Source of the DNA: an uncultured Paludibacter sp.
GTDB taxonomy: Bacteria > Bacteroidota > Bacteroidia > Bacteroidales > Paludibacteraceae
Direction: 5' to 3'
Assembly: GCA_937927845.1 (NCBI GenBank)
Contig: CALFXE010000090.1
Location: 33,932 to 97,931 of the forward strand
DNA length: 64,000 nt
A program made the translations under genes and the position numbers. The notes beneath the pieces are model-generated. The model saw only the letters and a program-made list of their open reading frames with translations. It had not been told where the DNA came from and made no database searches. Shown piece after piece: positions 1-7,528 of this stretch (position 1 is its first letter; each line of letters begins with the position of its first letter).

Positions 1-360
1 ATGTTTAAATGGACCTTGCCGAAACACTTCTTCGCCGGTTTTTGTATAAACACCTCGATATTCCATTAAACCCGGGTTACCACTACAGGCAGCATCTACA
101 GAAAGACTGTCTAATATAGGCTTCTCAAACTCATTAAATAGCAATGCGTTAGCCTTCTTGATTTGTTCTTTTGCATTTTTGCCGATATAATCCCAACATG
201 ATGAATTAAACGCTATTTGAGCTTCTTCCAAAGAGGCAAATCCTTTGTATTTTGCATCGACATATCCATGAACTTGTTGTTTACATTCTTCCCACGAATG
301 ATAAATACCCGGTTTTACACCATCCCAGACAACAAAATATTTATTTTTGGATTTTGCCAT
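1..360 (-). CDS. Ribonuclease H with viroplasmin-like N-terminal domain (3' end outside window)
   Basis: RNase H cuts the RNA strand of RNA-DNA hybrids in the cytoplasm. I translated this by hand from the minus strand. It starts with ATG at 358-360 as MAKSKNKYFVVWDGVKPGIY, the hybrid-binding (caulimovirus viroplasmin-like) module with the usual HSWEECKQQVHGY. A linker leads into LSVDAACSGNPG, the first catalytic-aspartate motif of RNase HI, near residue 85. About 120 residues are visible and the rest of the catalytic domain lies beyond position 1. No stop interrupts the frame. The tRNA promoter on the opposite strand overlaps its first codons. Confidence 0.9.
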   Translation of the reverse strand, partial: MAKSKNKYFVVWDGVKPGIYHSWEECKQQVHGYVDAKYKGFASLEEAQIAFNSSCWDYIGKNAKEQIKKANALLFNEFEKPILDSLSVDAACSGNPGLMEYRGVYTKTGEEVFRQGPFKH

Positions 361-376
361 ATTTATTGTACTTTTG
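347..376 (+). promoter_or_regulatory. Bacteroidota-type promoter for tRNA-Arg
   Basis: TTG at 347-349 and TACTTTTG at 369-376 are separated by 19 bp, matching the Bacteroidota -33/-7 pattern TTG-N19-TAnnTTTG. Transcription would begin near 383, just before the tRNA at 401. The -33 box lies inside the first codons of the divergent RNase H gene. Confidence 0.65.
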
Positions 377-400
377 CATGAATTTTCTGAAAACACAAGG

Positions 401-472
401 GGCCCTGTAGTTCAATGGATAGAATGGAAGTTTCCTAAACTTTAGATTCGAGTTCGATTCTCGGCGGGGCTA
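401..472 (+). tRNA. tRNA-Arg (anticodon CCT)
   Basis: A full cloverleaf can be folded by eye. The acceptor stem GGCCCTG pairs with CGGGGCT, with G-U pairs at the first and sixth positions. The D stem is GTTC/GAAT with GG in the loop. The anticodon stem GAAGT/ACTTT holds loop TTCCTAA with CCT at 434-436. The T stem TCGAG/CTCGG holds loop TTCGATT. The discriminator is A472 and no CCA is encoded. It reads AGG codons. It lies between the divergent RNase H gene and the convergent argG. Confidence 0.93.
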
Positions 473-481
473 CTTTTGACA

Positions 482-1678
482 TTACTCATTACGTTTCTGT
501 ACATTATAATATATCTTCATCTGATTACCGAGTATTTTTGTGAATCCTTTAACATCATCGGCACTCCATGCTTTGTTTACTTCACCATATTCACCAAAAT
601 CAGTTTTCATCAAATCGAACGGACTTTCAACTCCTACTAAAGTATAGCCAAGCGGACGAAGATTTATAATTACATCACCTGTAACATTTTGTTGTGAGTT
701 TTCAAGAAACTTTTCGATGTCGCGCATAACAGGTTCTAAGTATTGTGCCTCATGTAAGAACATTCCGTACCATGTGCCCAATTGATCTTTCCAATATTGT
801 TGCCATTTGGTAAGCGTATGTTTTTCAAGCATTTTATGTGCATTGATTATCAATAACGGTGCCGCTGCCTCAAAGCCAACACGACCTTTTATCCCGATTA
901 TTGTATCGCCGATATGCATGTCTCTACCAATACCAAATTTATTGGCAATATCTTCTAACTTATTAATAAGGTTGATTTTATTAGTATCTTTCTCGCCATT
1001 AATAGCTGAAATTTCACCTTTTTCGAAACTTATTTTTATCGTTTCTTCTTTAGCTTTCGCAACCTGACTTGGATATGCCGATTCGGGCAAGGTCTGTTCC
1101 GATTTCAGAGTTTCTTTACCTCCTATACTCGTACCCCAAAGTCCTTTGTTGATCGAGTATTCCATTTTTGTGAAATCAGCAACAAAACCATGTTCTTTAA
1201 GATAATTAATCTCATATTCACGGGTAAGGACCATATCACGTGTAGGAGTCAAAATCTTTATATTTGGTGCTAAGATATCGAAAGTCAGGTCGAAGCGCAC
1301 TTGATCATTACCGGCACCTGTACTACCATGAGCGACATAATCAGCATTAATTTCTTTTGCATAATTAATAATTGCTATTGCCTGAAAAATACGTTCAGAG
1401 CTTACAGAGATTGGATACGTACCGTTTCTCAATACATTCCCAAAAACCATATATTTGATACTTTTATCGTAATACTCTTCAGTAACATCAATAGTTTTGT
1501 GAGTTTTAGCACCTAATCTATAGGCTTTATCTTCAATGATTTTCAATTCTTCATCGCTAAATCCACCTGTATTTGCTACTGCTGTGTGGACTTCATATCC
1601 TTTTTCTTTTGCTAAATACATCGCACAAAACGATGTGTCGAGTCCGCCTGAAAAGGCTAATAATACTTTTTCTTGCAT
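482..1678 (-). CDS. argG: Argininosuccinate synthase
   Basis: ArgG condenses citrulline and aspartate with ATP to give argininosuccinate, the penultimate step of arginine synthesis, in the cytoplasm. The 398-residue length is normal for the family. The N-terminal ATP-pyrophosphatase motif SGGLDTS is at residues 10-16, and the substrate-binding core follows (YVAHGSTGAGNDQVRFD, near residues 114-130). It starts at ATG 9 bp after the stop of the GNAT gene and is the last gene of argR-GNAT-argG. Arginine repression through the ArgR encoded at the head of the operon is the expected control; this is inferred from family and position. Confidence 0.97.
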   Translation of the reverse strand: MQEKVLLAFSGGLDTSFCAMYLAKEKGYEVHTAVANTGGFSDEELKIIEDKAYRLGAKTHKTIDVTEEYYDKSIKYMVFGNVLRNGTYPISVSSERIFQAIAIINYAKEINADYVAHGSTGAGNDQVRFDLTFDILAPNIKILTPTRDMVLTREYEINYLKEHGFVADFTKMEYSINKGLWGTSIGGKETLKSEQTLPESAYPSQVAKAKEETIKISFEKGEISAINGEKDTNKINLINKLEDIANKFGIGRDMHIGDTIIGIKGRVGFEAAAPLLIINAHKMLEKHTLTKWQQYWKDQLGTWYGMFLHEAQYLEPVMRDIEKFLENSQQNVTGDVIINLRPLGYTLVGVESPFDLMKTDFGEYGEVNKAWSADDVKGFTKILGNQMKIYYNVQKRNE

Positions 1679-1687
1679 GATTTTAAT

Positions 1688-2317
1688 TTATTTTTTCAGT
1701 TTATTCGCTAAACTCTTAACTGTTTTGGTAATAGTTGCTTTAGTACCATTTGATTTCTTTTTCTCTTTTTCCCAGTTTGGGTCGTATAACATGCCGGTAC
1801 AGAGACAATGCTTGCGGTTTGTACGTAACAAGATATCGTAGTTCACACAACTTTCACAACCTTTCCAAAATTCGTTATCATCAGTTAGTTCTGAGAAAGT
1901 AACAGGACGATAACCCAATTCTGTATTGATTTTCATAACAGCCAATCCTGTTGTTAGTCCGAAAATTTTGGCATTAGGATAGCGTGTGCGAGAAAGCTCG
2001 AAAGCCATTTTTTTGATGCGTTTGGCTAAACCATGACCTCTGAATTTATCTACTACTATTAATCCGGAGTTTGCCACAAACTGTTTGTCACCCCAAGTTT
2101 CTATATAACAAAAACCTGCAAATTCATCTCCTGACAATGCAATAATGGCTTTACCTTCATTCATTTTACGTGCAATATATTCGGGCGAACGACGTGCAAT
2201 ACCGGTCCCTCTTATTTTGGCTGCTTCTGCTATAGTGTCTAAAATTGTATCTACATACCCTAAGTGGCTCTCACCGGCTATTCGGACAATAATATTGTCC
2301 TTTTTATCAACATTCAT
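1688..2317 (-). CDS. GNAT-family acyltransferase of the arginine operon, candidate N-succinylglutamate synthase
   Basis: A 209-residue GNAT acyltransferase. The acyl-CoA-binding motif A is visible as VVDKFRGHGLAKRIKKMAF (R-G-H-G-L-A near residue 95). The C-terminal 60 residues carry three cysteines (KGCESC, KHCLC) and a lysine-rich tail. It sits between argR (29 bp upstream) and argG (9 bp downstream). As I recall, Bacteroides thetaiotaomicron has a gene in exactly this place, and genetics there assigned it the first step of the succinylated arginine pathway (glutamate plus succinyl-CoA). Orthology is inferred from operon position and fold, not shown. A generic N-acetyltransferase is the alternative. 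Confidence 0.75.
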   Translation of the reverse strand: MNVDKKDNIIVRIAGESHLGYVDTILDTIAEAAKIRGTGIARRSPEYIARKMNEGKAIIALSGDEFAGFCYIETWGDKQFVANSGLIVVDKFRGHGLAKRIKKMAFELSRTRYPNAKIFGLTTGLAVMKINTELGYRPVTFSELTDDNEFWKGCESCVNYDILLRTNRKHCLCTGMLYDPNWEKEKKKSNGTKATITKTVKSLANKLKK

Positions 2318-2346
2318 TTTAATCTCATTTAATAATTTAACCCTAA

Positions 2347-2835
2347 TCAGGGTATATCGTCATTTGTTTTTGTTTCTGAGAGCGTAAAATTTAGCAAATC
2401 TAAAATTTGTTGACGGGTTACGCCATCTCTTGGAATAATCAAAATTGTATCATCGCCGGCAATAGTACCCAGTATTTCATAAGAACCTTTATTATCAATG
2501 TCCCATGCTATAGCTGAAGCATATCCCGGCTTTGTCCTCATTACAGCAAGATGTCCCGAAAATTCTAAGCTTAATGCAGATCCCCCTGCTGTTAAGCTGT
2601 TAAATGTTCCTTGCGGACTGATAGTCTTGGTGATAGGAGGTAAGACATATTTATAACTTCCATTTGCCAAAGGAGTTTTTGCGACTTTAAGCATTTTTAA
2701 ATCGCGTGATAGAGTTGCCTGCGTAACATTTAGTTTACGAGAAGCTAATATCTCTAATAATTCTTCCTGGCTACTAACTACAGTTGATCTTAAAATCTCT
2801 GTAATAATTTGCAATCTGTTTCTTTTCTTCTTCAT
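2347..2835 (-). CDS. argR: Arginine repressor
   Basis: ArgR is the hexameric arginine-sensing transcription factor of arginine metabolism. It has 162 residues, with an N-terminal winged helix (SSQEELLEILASRKLNVTQ followed by ATLSRDLKML) and a C-terminal oligomerisation and arginine-binding domain ending in GTIAGDDTILIIPRDG, the family hallmark. It is first in the operon argR-GNAT-argG. A good promoter lies 63 bp upstream and overlaps direct repeats that could be its own operator. Confidence 0.95.
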   Translation of the reverse strand: MKKKRNRLQIITEILRSTVVSSQEELLEILASRKLNVTQATLSRDLKMLKVAKTPLANGSYKYVLPPITKTISPQGTFNSLTAGGSALSLEFSGHLAVMRTKPGYASAIAWDIDNKGSYEILGTIAGDDTILIIPRDGVTRQQILDLLNFTLSETKTNDDIP

Positions 2836-2897
2836 AATGTATTAATTTAGTTATGTAAAGCAATAAGATAAATGTATAATTATTAATAAAAACGGTG

Positions 2898-2927
2898 CAA
2901 AATTACTATAATTCTGTATATTTACAA
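2898..2927 (-). promoter_or_regulatory. Promoter of the argR-GNAT-argG operon
   Basis: Read on the minus strand, TTG (CAA at 2925-2927) and TAATTTTG (CAAAATTA at 2898-2905) are 19 bp apart, a full Bacteroidota -33/-7 pair pointing at argR. The -33 box lies within one copy of the TTACAAATATTTT direct repeat. Confidence 0.65.
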
Positions 2928-2957
2928 ATATTTTCGAATAAAAATTACAAATATTTT
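2922..2957. repeat. Two TTACAAATATTTT direct repeats at the argR promoter, possible operator
   Basis: The 13-mer TTACAAATATTTT occurs at 2922-2934 and 2945-2957, starts 23 bp apart, about two helical turns. The first copy covers the -33 box of the argR promoter. ArgR proteins often bind paired AT-rich sites in their own promoters, so this is a candidate autoregulatory site. It does not match the E. coli ARG box closely. Confidence 0.35.
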
Positions 2958-2988
2958 TATAGTATGACGATGTCCTAACAAATAAACA

Positions 2989-3018
2989 TTGAATTTAAAG
3001 CCTAAAAAACTATCTTTG
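2989..3018 (+). promoter_or_regulatory. Promoter of the CotH-family gene
   Basis: TTG at 2989-2991 and TATCTTTG at 3011-3018 with a 19-bp spacer match the Bacteroidota promoter consensus. The start codon at 3042 is 24 bp downstream of the -7 box. It is divergent from the argR promoter. Confidence 0.65.
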
Positions 3019-3041
3019 TAGTCCAAATTTAATAATTATCA

Positions 3042-5096
3042 ATGCTTTTAAAGAGATTATATATACTAATTCTGATTTTGACTCTTGTTGTTTTTAAGTC
3101 TTATTCCGCAGCTTTCACCGACAGCAATCTTCCTATAGTTATCATTACTACAGATATGAATCCCAAAACCGGCAAGCAATATCAAATTGTTGATGAACCA
3201 AAAGTTCCTGCAACTATGAGAATTGTATACCGACCGGATGGCAGTCGAAACTACGTAACAGATGCAAATATTACCAATAACAACCCATATTTGAATTATA
3301 ACGGTAAAATCGGAATCGAATTTAGAGGCTCGACTTCACAAAATCTACCTAAAAAACCTTATGGTTTAACTACTTATCAGGCTGATGGGGTAACAAATAA
3401 TAATGTCAGCATTTTGGGTATGCCAAAAGAAAACGACTGGGTTTTAAATGCTTTAGCATATGATAATTCTTTGATTAGAGATTACTTGTCATACGAACTT
3501 TATCGTGAAATGGGTAATTATTCACCTCGTCAGCAGTTTTGTGAGTTAATAATAAATGGTGATTATAAGGGCTTGTATATCTTCATGGAAAAGCTCAAAA
3601 TCGATAATAATCGTATCAATATTACTAAGATGACCAATGCCGACAATACATTCCCTGAACTTTCAGGAGGTTATGTAACTAAGTCGGATAAAACAACCGG
3701 AGGCGACCCTGTTGCATGGCGTATGCAATCGAACAGAGGAGTAAATACAGATTTTATTCATCACTCTCCAAAGCCAACTGAAATAACTGTATCTCAACAC
3801 AATTATATTAAAGGTCAGTTCGAAACACTTCAATTGGTTGCTAATAATGCTTCTATTATTGATGGATATCCGGATATTATTGATGTACCGAGTTTTATCG
3901 ATTTTATGTTAATGTCTGAATTTGCAAGTAATGTAGATTCATATCATTTCAGTACATTTTACCATAAAGATAGAAACGGAAAACTACGTGCCGGTCCGAT
4001 TTGGGATTATAATCTCGCATATGGATTGGATGTCTTCGGTTCAAGAAGTAGATATGATGTTTTGCAATTTGACAATGGTGATAATGAAGGTCCTAAGTAT
4101 TGGTATGATTTGTATCATAATTCAACATTCAAATGTTATCTTACAAAAAGATGGAGAGAGATGAGTGTAGCCGGTAAACCTTTTAATTATGATTATGTTA
4201 CACAAAAAATAGATCAATTGATTTCACTTGTTTCTGAAGCTGCGGTAAGGGAAAAAGATAGATGGGGCACTGTCAAAAACTTATCAAATGAGATAACATC
4301 ACTGAAAACATGGATTAGAAACAGAATAAACTGGATGAATTCTAACCTGACTACTTATAATAGTTGTGCTAATGTGGCAATGCCCAAATTAGTTATTTCA
4401 AAGATTAACTATCACCCAATGTCGTCTATAGATGATGAGACTGATGAGGCTATCGAGTTTATTGCTATTACCAATAACAGTGATAAAGTTGTTGATTTAA
4501 CCGGTATATATTTTCGTGAATTAGGAATGGAATACAAGTTTCCGAGTTATTCAAAAATTCAACCTAATCAGGAGATATATCTGGCAAGTAATGCCGATAA
4601 ATTTAAGCAATGGTACGGTATTGATGCATTTGGTGAGTACTATCGCTTTCTTTCAAATAAATCTCAAAGACTATGGTTGGTTGATGCATTTGGCAATACC
4701 ATTAATGATATTACTTATTTTGATGAAGCACCTTGGAATACAAAAGCTGATGGTAAAGGTTATTATCTTCAGTTAATTGATTTGAATTCGAATAATTCCA
4801 TTGCATCTAACTGGACTGTGTCTAATGAACTGCTTACAAATAATCAATATGTATTTGATATGCCCGATGTTGTCCTATATCCATCTCCGGCAGTTGATTT
4901 TGTACAAGTTATGAAATCAGATATTGAGATTACTCATTACGAAATCCTGGATATAACCGGACAGACTATTAGTCAATTAACTACTTTAAGTGATGATAGA
5001 ATAATTAATCTTGCAGGATTACCTTCTAATGTTTATCTGATAAAATTACATTCAGTTGATAGGCAGATAATTGTTAAAAGGGTTATTAAGAGATAA
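3042..5096 (+). CDS. Secreted CotH-kinase-family protein with lamin-tail domain and T9SS sorting signal
   Basis: 684 residues. An N-terminal signal peptide (hydrophobic residues 7-20, ending SYSA) leads into a CotH domain, recognised by EFRGSTSQNLPKKPYG near 93-108, LIRDYLSYELYREMGNYSP and GPIWDYNLAYG near 318-328. Around 443-560 comes a lamin-tail-like domain (LVISKINYHPM, DLTGIYF). The last 70 residues (PSPAVDFVQV to IIVKRVIKR) form a type A T9SS sorting domain. It should be exported by Sec, then carried over the outer membrane by T9SS and attached or released. CotH proteins of spore formers are protein kinases; the role of bacteroidal secreted versions is not established. The gene is monocistronic with its own promoter. 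Confidence 0.88.
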   Translation: MLLKRLYILILILTLVVFKSYSAAFTDSNLPIVIITTDMNPKTGKQYQIVDEPKVPATMRIVYRPDGSRNYVTDANITNNNPYLNYNGKIGIEFRGSTSQNLPKKPYGLTTYQADGVTNNNVSILGMPKENDWVLNALAYDNSLIRDYLSYELYREMGNYSPRQQFCELIINGDYKGLYIFMEKLKIDNNRINITKMTNADNTFPELSGGYVTKSDKTTGGDPVAWRMQSNRGVNTDFIHHSPKPTEITVSQHNYIKGQFETLQLVANNASIIDGYPDIIDVPSFIDFMLMSEFASNVDSYHFSTFYHKDRNGKLRAGPIWDYNLAYGLDVFGSRSRYDVLQFDNGDNEGPKYWYDLYHNSTFKCYLTKRWREMSVAGKPFNYDYVTQKIDQLISLVSEAAVREKDRWGTVKNLSNEITSLKTWIRNRINWMNSNLTTYNSCANVAMPKLVISKINYHPMSSIDDETDEAIEFIAITNNSDKVVDLTGIYFRELGMEYKFPSYSKIQPNQEIYLASNADKFKQWYGIDAFGEYYRFLSNKSQRLWLVDAFGNTINDITYFDEAPWNTKADGKGYYLQLIDLNSNNSIASNWTVSNELLTNNQYVFDMPDVVLYPSPAVDFVQVMKSDIEITHYEILDITGQTISQLTTLSDDRIINLAGLPSNVYLIKLHSVDRQIIVKRVIKR

Positions 5097-5165
5097 AGTA
5101 AATTAAAGATGGAAATTATACAAAGTATTTGTAAATTTGCAACAAAATAAAATTAATATACACTT

Positions 5166-6797
5166 ATGGCTAAAGAATTTAAGTATCAGGACCCTTTCGC
5201 AATGGGTGAAGATAAGAAAACTGAGTATTATTTATTGACAAAAGATTATGTAAGCACATCAGTTTTTGAAGGTGAAGAGATATTGAAAGTTGCACCCGAA
5301 GGGCTGACTGCCTTGGCACGTACTGCCATGCACGATTGCTCTTTCCTTTTACGTCCTGAGCATCAGCAGCAAGTGGCAAGTATTCTAAGCGATCCGGAAG
5401 CCAGCGAGAATGATAAATATGTTGCTGTTACCATGCTTCGTAATGCTGAAATAGCAGCTAAAGGAATTTTGCCTTTTTGTCAGGATACCGGTACGGCAAC
5501 TGTTTATGCAAAAAAAGGAAATAATGTATATACAGATGGCTCCGATGAAGAAGCCTTATCAAGAGGCATTTATGAGACATACACATATGAAAATCTTCGA
5601 TATTCGCAGAATGCTGCTCTGAACATGTACGATGAAGTGAATACAGGTACAAATCTTCCGGCACAAATTGATTTGATGGCTGCAAAGGGCAATGAATATA
5701 AGTTTTTGTTTATCGCCAAAGGAGGCGGTTCGGCAAATAAATCATATCTGTTTCAAGAAACCAAAGCATTACTGAATCCTGTTTCTTTAGAGAAATTTCT
5801 AACTGAAAAGATGACTACTCTCGGAACGTCTGCTTGTCCGCCCTATCATCTTGCTTTTGTGATTGGAGGTACATCCGCAGATGCTTGTATGAAAACAGTT
5901 AAACTTGCATCAACAAAATATTATGATGATTTGCCTACAACAGGCAATGAATTAGGACAGGCTTTTCGCGATGTTGAAATGGAAGCTAAGTTGCTGAAAG
6001 CTGCTCAAAATTATGGAATGGGGGCACAGTTTGGCGGAAAATACTTTGCACATGACGTAAGGGTGGTGCGACTTTCACGTCATGGAGCGTCATGTTTTGT
6101 TGGCATGGCTGTATCTTGCTCAGCAGATAGAAATATAAAAGCTAAGATAAATAAAGATGGTATATGGGTAGAAAGATTGGAGGATAATCCGGCTAAATAT
6201 ATTCCTCAAGAATATCGTCAGCAAGGAGAAGACAAAGCTGTGAAGATTGATTTAAATCGTCCGATGAAGGATATTCTTGAAACACTGTCTAAATATCCTG
6301 TTTCGACCAGATTGTCATTATCGGGAACAATAGTCGTGGGTCGCGATATAGCTCATGCAAAGTTAAAAGAGATGCTCGATAATGGTGAAGAACTACCGCA
6401 ATACGTAAAAGATCATCCTATTTACTATGCCGGTCCGGCTAAGACTCCTAAGGGAATGCCATCAGGTTCATTTGGTCCTACCACTGCCGGTCGCATGGAT
6501 TCATATGTTGATTTGTTTCAGTCGAAGGGTGGCAGTATGATAATGATTGCAAAAGGGAATAGGAGTCAGCAGGTAACTGATGCCTGTAAGAAATACGGTG
6601 GCTTTTATCTTGGTTCTATTGGCGGTCCGGCTGCCATATTAGCAGAACAAAACATCAAGCATGTAGAATGTTTAGCTTTCCCTGAATTAGGTATGGAAGC
6701 CATATGGAAAATCGAAGTAGAGGATTTCCCAGCTTTTATCTTAGTAGATAACAAAGGCAATGATTTCTTCAAGCAGATAAAAATGGCGGTTTATTGA
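5166..6797 (+). CDS. Fumarate hydratase, class I (iron-sulfur)
   Basis: Converts fumarate and malate in the cytoplasmic TCA/reductive branch using an oxygen-sensitive 4Fe-4S cluster. The 543 residues contain cysteines at positions 105 (PFCQDTGT), 224 (TSACPPYH) and 318 (AVSCSADRN), the same numbers as the cluster ligands of E. coli FumA. The C-terminal half has the beta-type domain with GPTTAGRMD and GSIGGPAAILAE. Class I enzymes are typical of anaerobic Bacteroidales. A TAAATTTG box at 5132-5139 could be its -7 element, but no -33 TTG is seen. It stands alone between the CotH gene and the GxxExxY unit. Confidence 0.95.
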   Translation: MAKEFKYQDPFAMGEDKKTEYYLLTKDYVSTSVFEGEEILKVAPEGLTALARTAMHDCSFLLRPEHQQQVASILSDPEASENDKYVAVTMLRNAEIAAKGILPFCQDTGTATVYAKKGNNVYTDGSDEEALSRGIYETYTYENLRYSQNAALNMYDEVNTGTNLPAQIDLMAAKGNEYKFLFIAKGGGSANKSYLFQETKALLNPVSLEKFLTEKMTTLGTSACPPYHLAFVIGGTSADACMKTVKLASTKYYDDLPTTGNELGQAFRDVEMEAKLLKAAQNYGMGAQFGGKYFAHDVRVVRLSRHGASCFVGMAVSCSADRNIKAKINKDGIWVERLEDNPAKYIPQEYRQQGEDKAVKIDLNRPMKDILETLSKYPVSTRLSLSGTIVVGRDIAHAKLKEMLDNGEELPQYVKDHPIYYAGPAKTPKGMPSGSFGPTTAGRMDSYVDLFQSKGGSMIMIAKGNRSQQVTDACKKYGGFYLGSIGGPAAILAEQNIKHVECLAFPELGMEAIWKIEVEDFPAFILVDNKGNDFFKQIKMAVY

Positions 6798-7004
6798 TGT
6801 GATAATGTGCTTTCAAAAATATACTCGTTTTATATTATATCTGTAAAGGAAGTATCCGTAAAAAACAGCACATTTGTCGAAAAACACGCAAAAGGTAAAA
6901 ACTTTTCATCCTACCTGATTAATTTACCTTTTAATGGTTTTTATTCAAATCATATTTCGTATTTTTGTGTCGTGTCGTGATGGCGATACAAATAATAATA
7001 ATAA
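6798..7004. other. Gap after fumarase: AraC-promoter-like motif and AAT tract
   Basis: There is no credible gene here. It holds TCCGTAAAA at 6855-6863 and CACGCAAAAGGTAAAAA at 6885-6901, which also occur upstream of the AraC gene near 59.7 kb. TATTTTTG at 6960-6967 could be a -7 box, but without a -33 TTG. An AAT-repeat tract (about 6990-7004) abuts the left inverted repeat. The region may be the abandoned control region of a lost gene. Confidence 0.4.
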
Positions 7005-7051
7005 TGTCTAAACCATGATTTATATGATTTACATGATTAAGATGATTATAA
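7005..7051 (+). repeat. Left 47-bp inverted repeat arm
   Basis: Begins TGTCTAAACCATGATTTATA and continues as a series of TGATT-type hexamers ending GATTATAA. It is the reverse complement of 7475-7521 except at two positions (7014-7015). Internally it is a quasi-tandem repeat with a period near 9-10 bp. Confidence 0.9.
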
Positions 7052-7132
7052 AAGGTATATGATGGTGTGATTATTATGATAAATATTGAATAACCACATT
7101 TAGCAATTACTTCTCCGGTTATCGGTTGTGCC

Positions 7133-7480
7133 ATGCGAGTACATGGGCAATTGGGAAATGGGTTTCAGGAAGTCATATACCAAAGAGCGTTGCAGATTGA
7201 AATGCGATTAGCAGGTCTTAAATTTAGTCGCGAATTTGAAATGCCAATTTATTATAGAGAACAGCATATAGGAACGAGGAGAGTTGACTTCTTAGTAGAA
7301 GATATAATTTCTGTCGAGTTAAAAGCTGTCATACATTTGCAAGATGTACATTTTGCACAAGCAACTAATTATTTGGAAGCATATAATTTAGAAGTAGGTC
7401 TCTTAATAAATTTTGGAGAGCGTAGCCTCAACTTCAAACGTTTGAACAATAAACGGTATAAATCAGTGCAGACATTATAA
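7133..7480 (+). CDS. GxxExxY-family protein (PD-(D/E)XK nuclease-like), apparently lacking its normal start
   Basis: 115 residues from ATG 7133. The family signature is clear: GNGFQEVIYQRAL (G-x-x-E-x-x-Y), then REFEMPIYYREQ, the RRVDFLVEDIISVELKAV strand pair (D and ELK fit a PD-(D/E)XK core) and a C-terminal LINFGERSLNFKRL. Similarity continues upstream of the ATG: codons 7115-7132 read PVIGCA, part of the normal first helix. The frame is open back to TAA 7091-7093 without ATG, GTG or TTG, so the N-terminus may be truncated or start at a non-standard codon. Function in the family is unknown. The whole gene lies between 47-bp inverted repeats. Confidence 0.8.
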   Translation: MRVHGQLGNGFQEVIYQRALQIEMRLAGLKFSREFEMPIYYREQHIGTRRVDFLVEDIISVELKAVIHLQDVHFAQATNYLEAYNLEVGLLINFGERSLNFKRLNNKRYKSVQTL

Positions 7481-7521
7481 TCATCTTAATCATGTAAATC
7501 ATATAAATCAACGTTTAGACA
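7475..7521 (-). repeat. Right 47-bp inverted repeat arm
   Basis: Mirror of 7005-7051. It contains the stop codon of the GxxExxY gene (TAA 7478-7480) and ends in TTTAGACA. The ribosome-binding site of the next gene (AGGAGA, 7521-7526) starts at its last base. Confidence 0.9.
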
Positions 7522-7528
7522 GGAGAAT

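Larger units (their letters stand above)
7005..7521. mobile_element. GxxExxY gene unit bounded by 47-bp inverted repeats
   Basis: A 517-bp unit whose two ends are inverted copies of each other at 45 of 47 positions (7005-7051 and 7475-7521). The outermost bases are TGTCTAAA and TTTAGACA. The only gene inside encodes a GxxExxY (PDDEXK_3-like) protein, whose stop codon lies in the right arm. I see no target-site duplication. The layout is like a small insertion element or a nuclease-dependent palindromic repeat unit, but no transposase of a known type is present. Mobility is an inference. Confidence 0.5.

Noticed and set aside
6931..7134. 67-codon minus-strand frame over the left inverted repeat
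   Set aside because: It is made of the low-complexity repeat arm (strings of I, N and H) and of the reverse strand of the GxxExxY 5' end. No family is recognised and no ribosome-binding site is seen.
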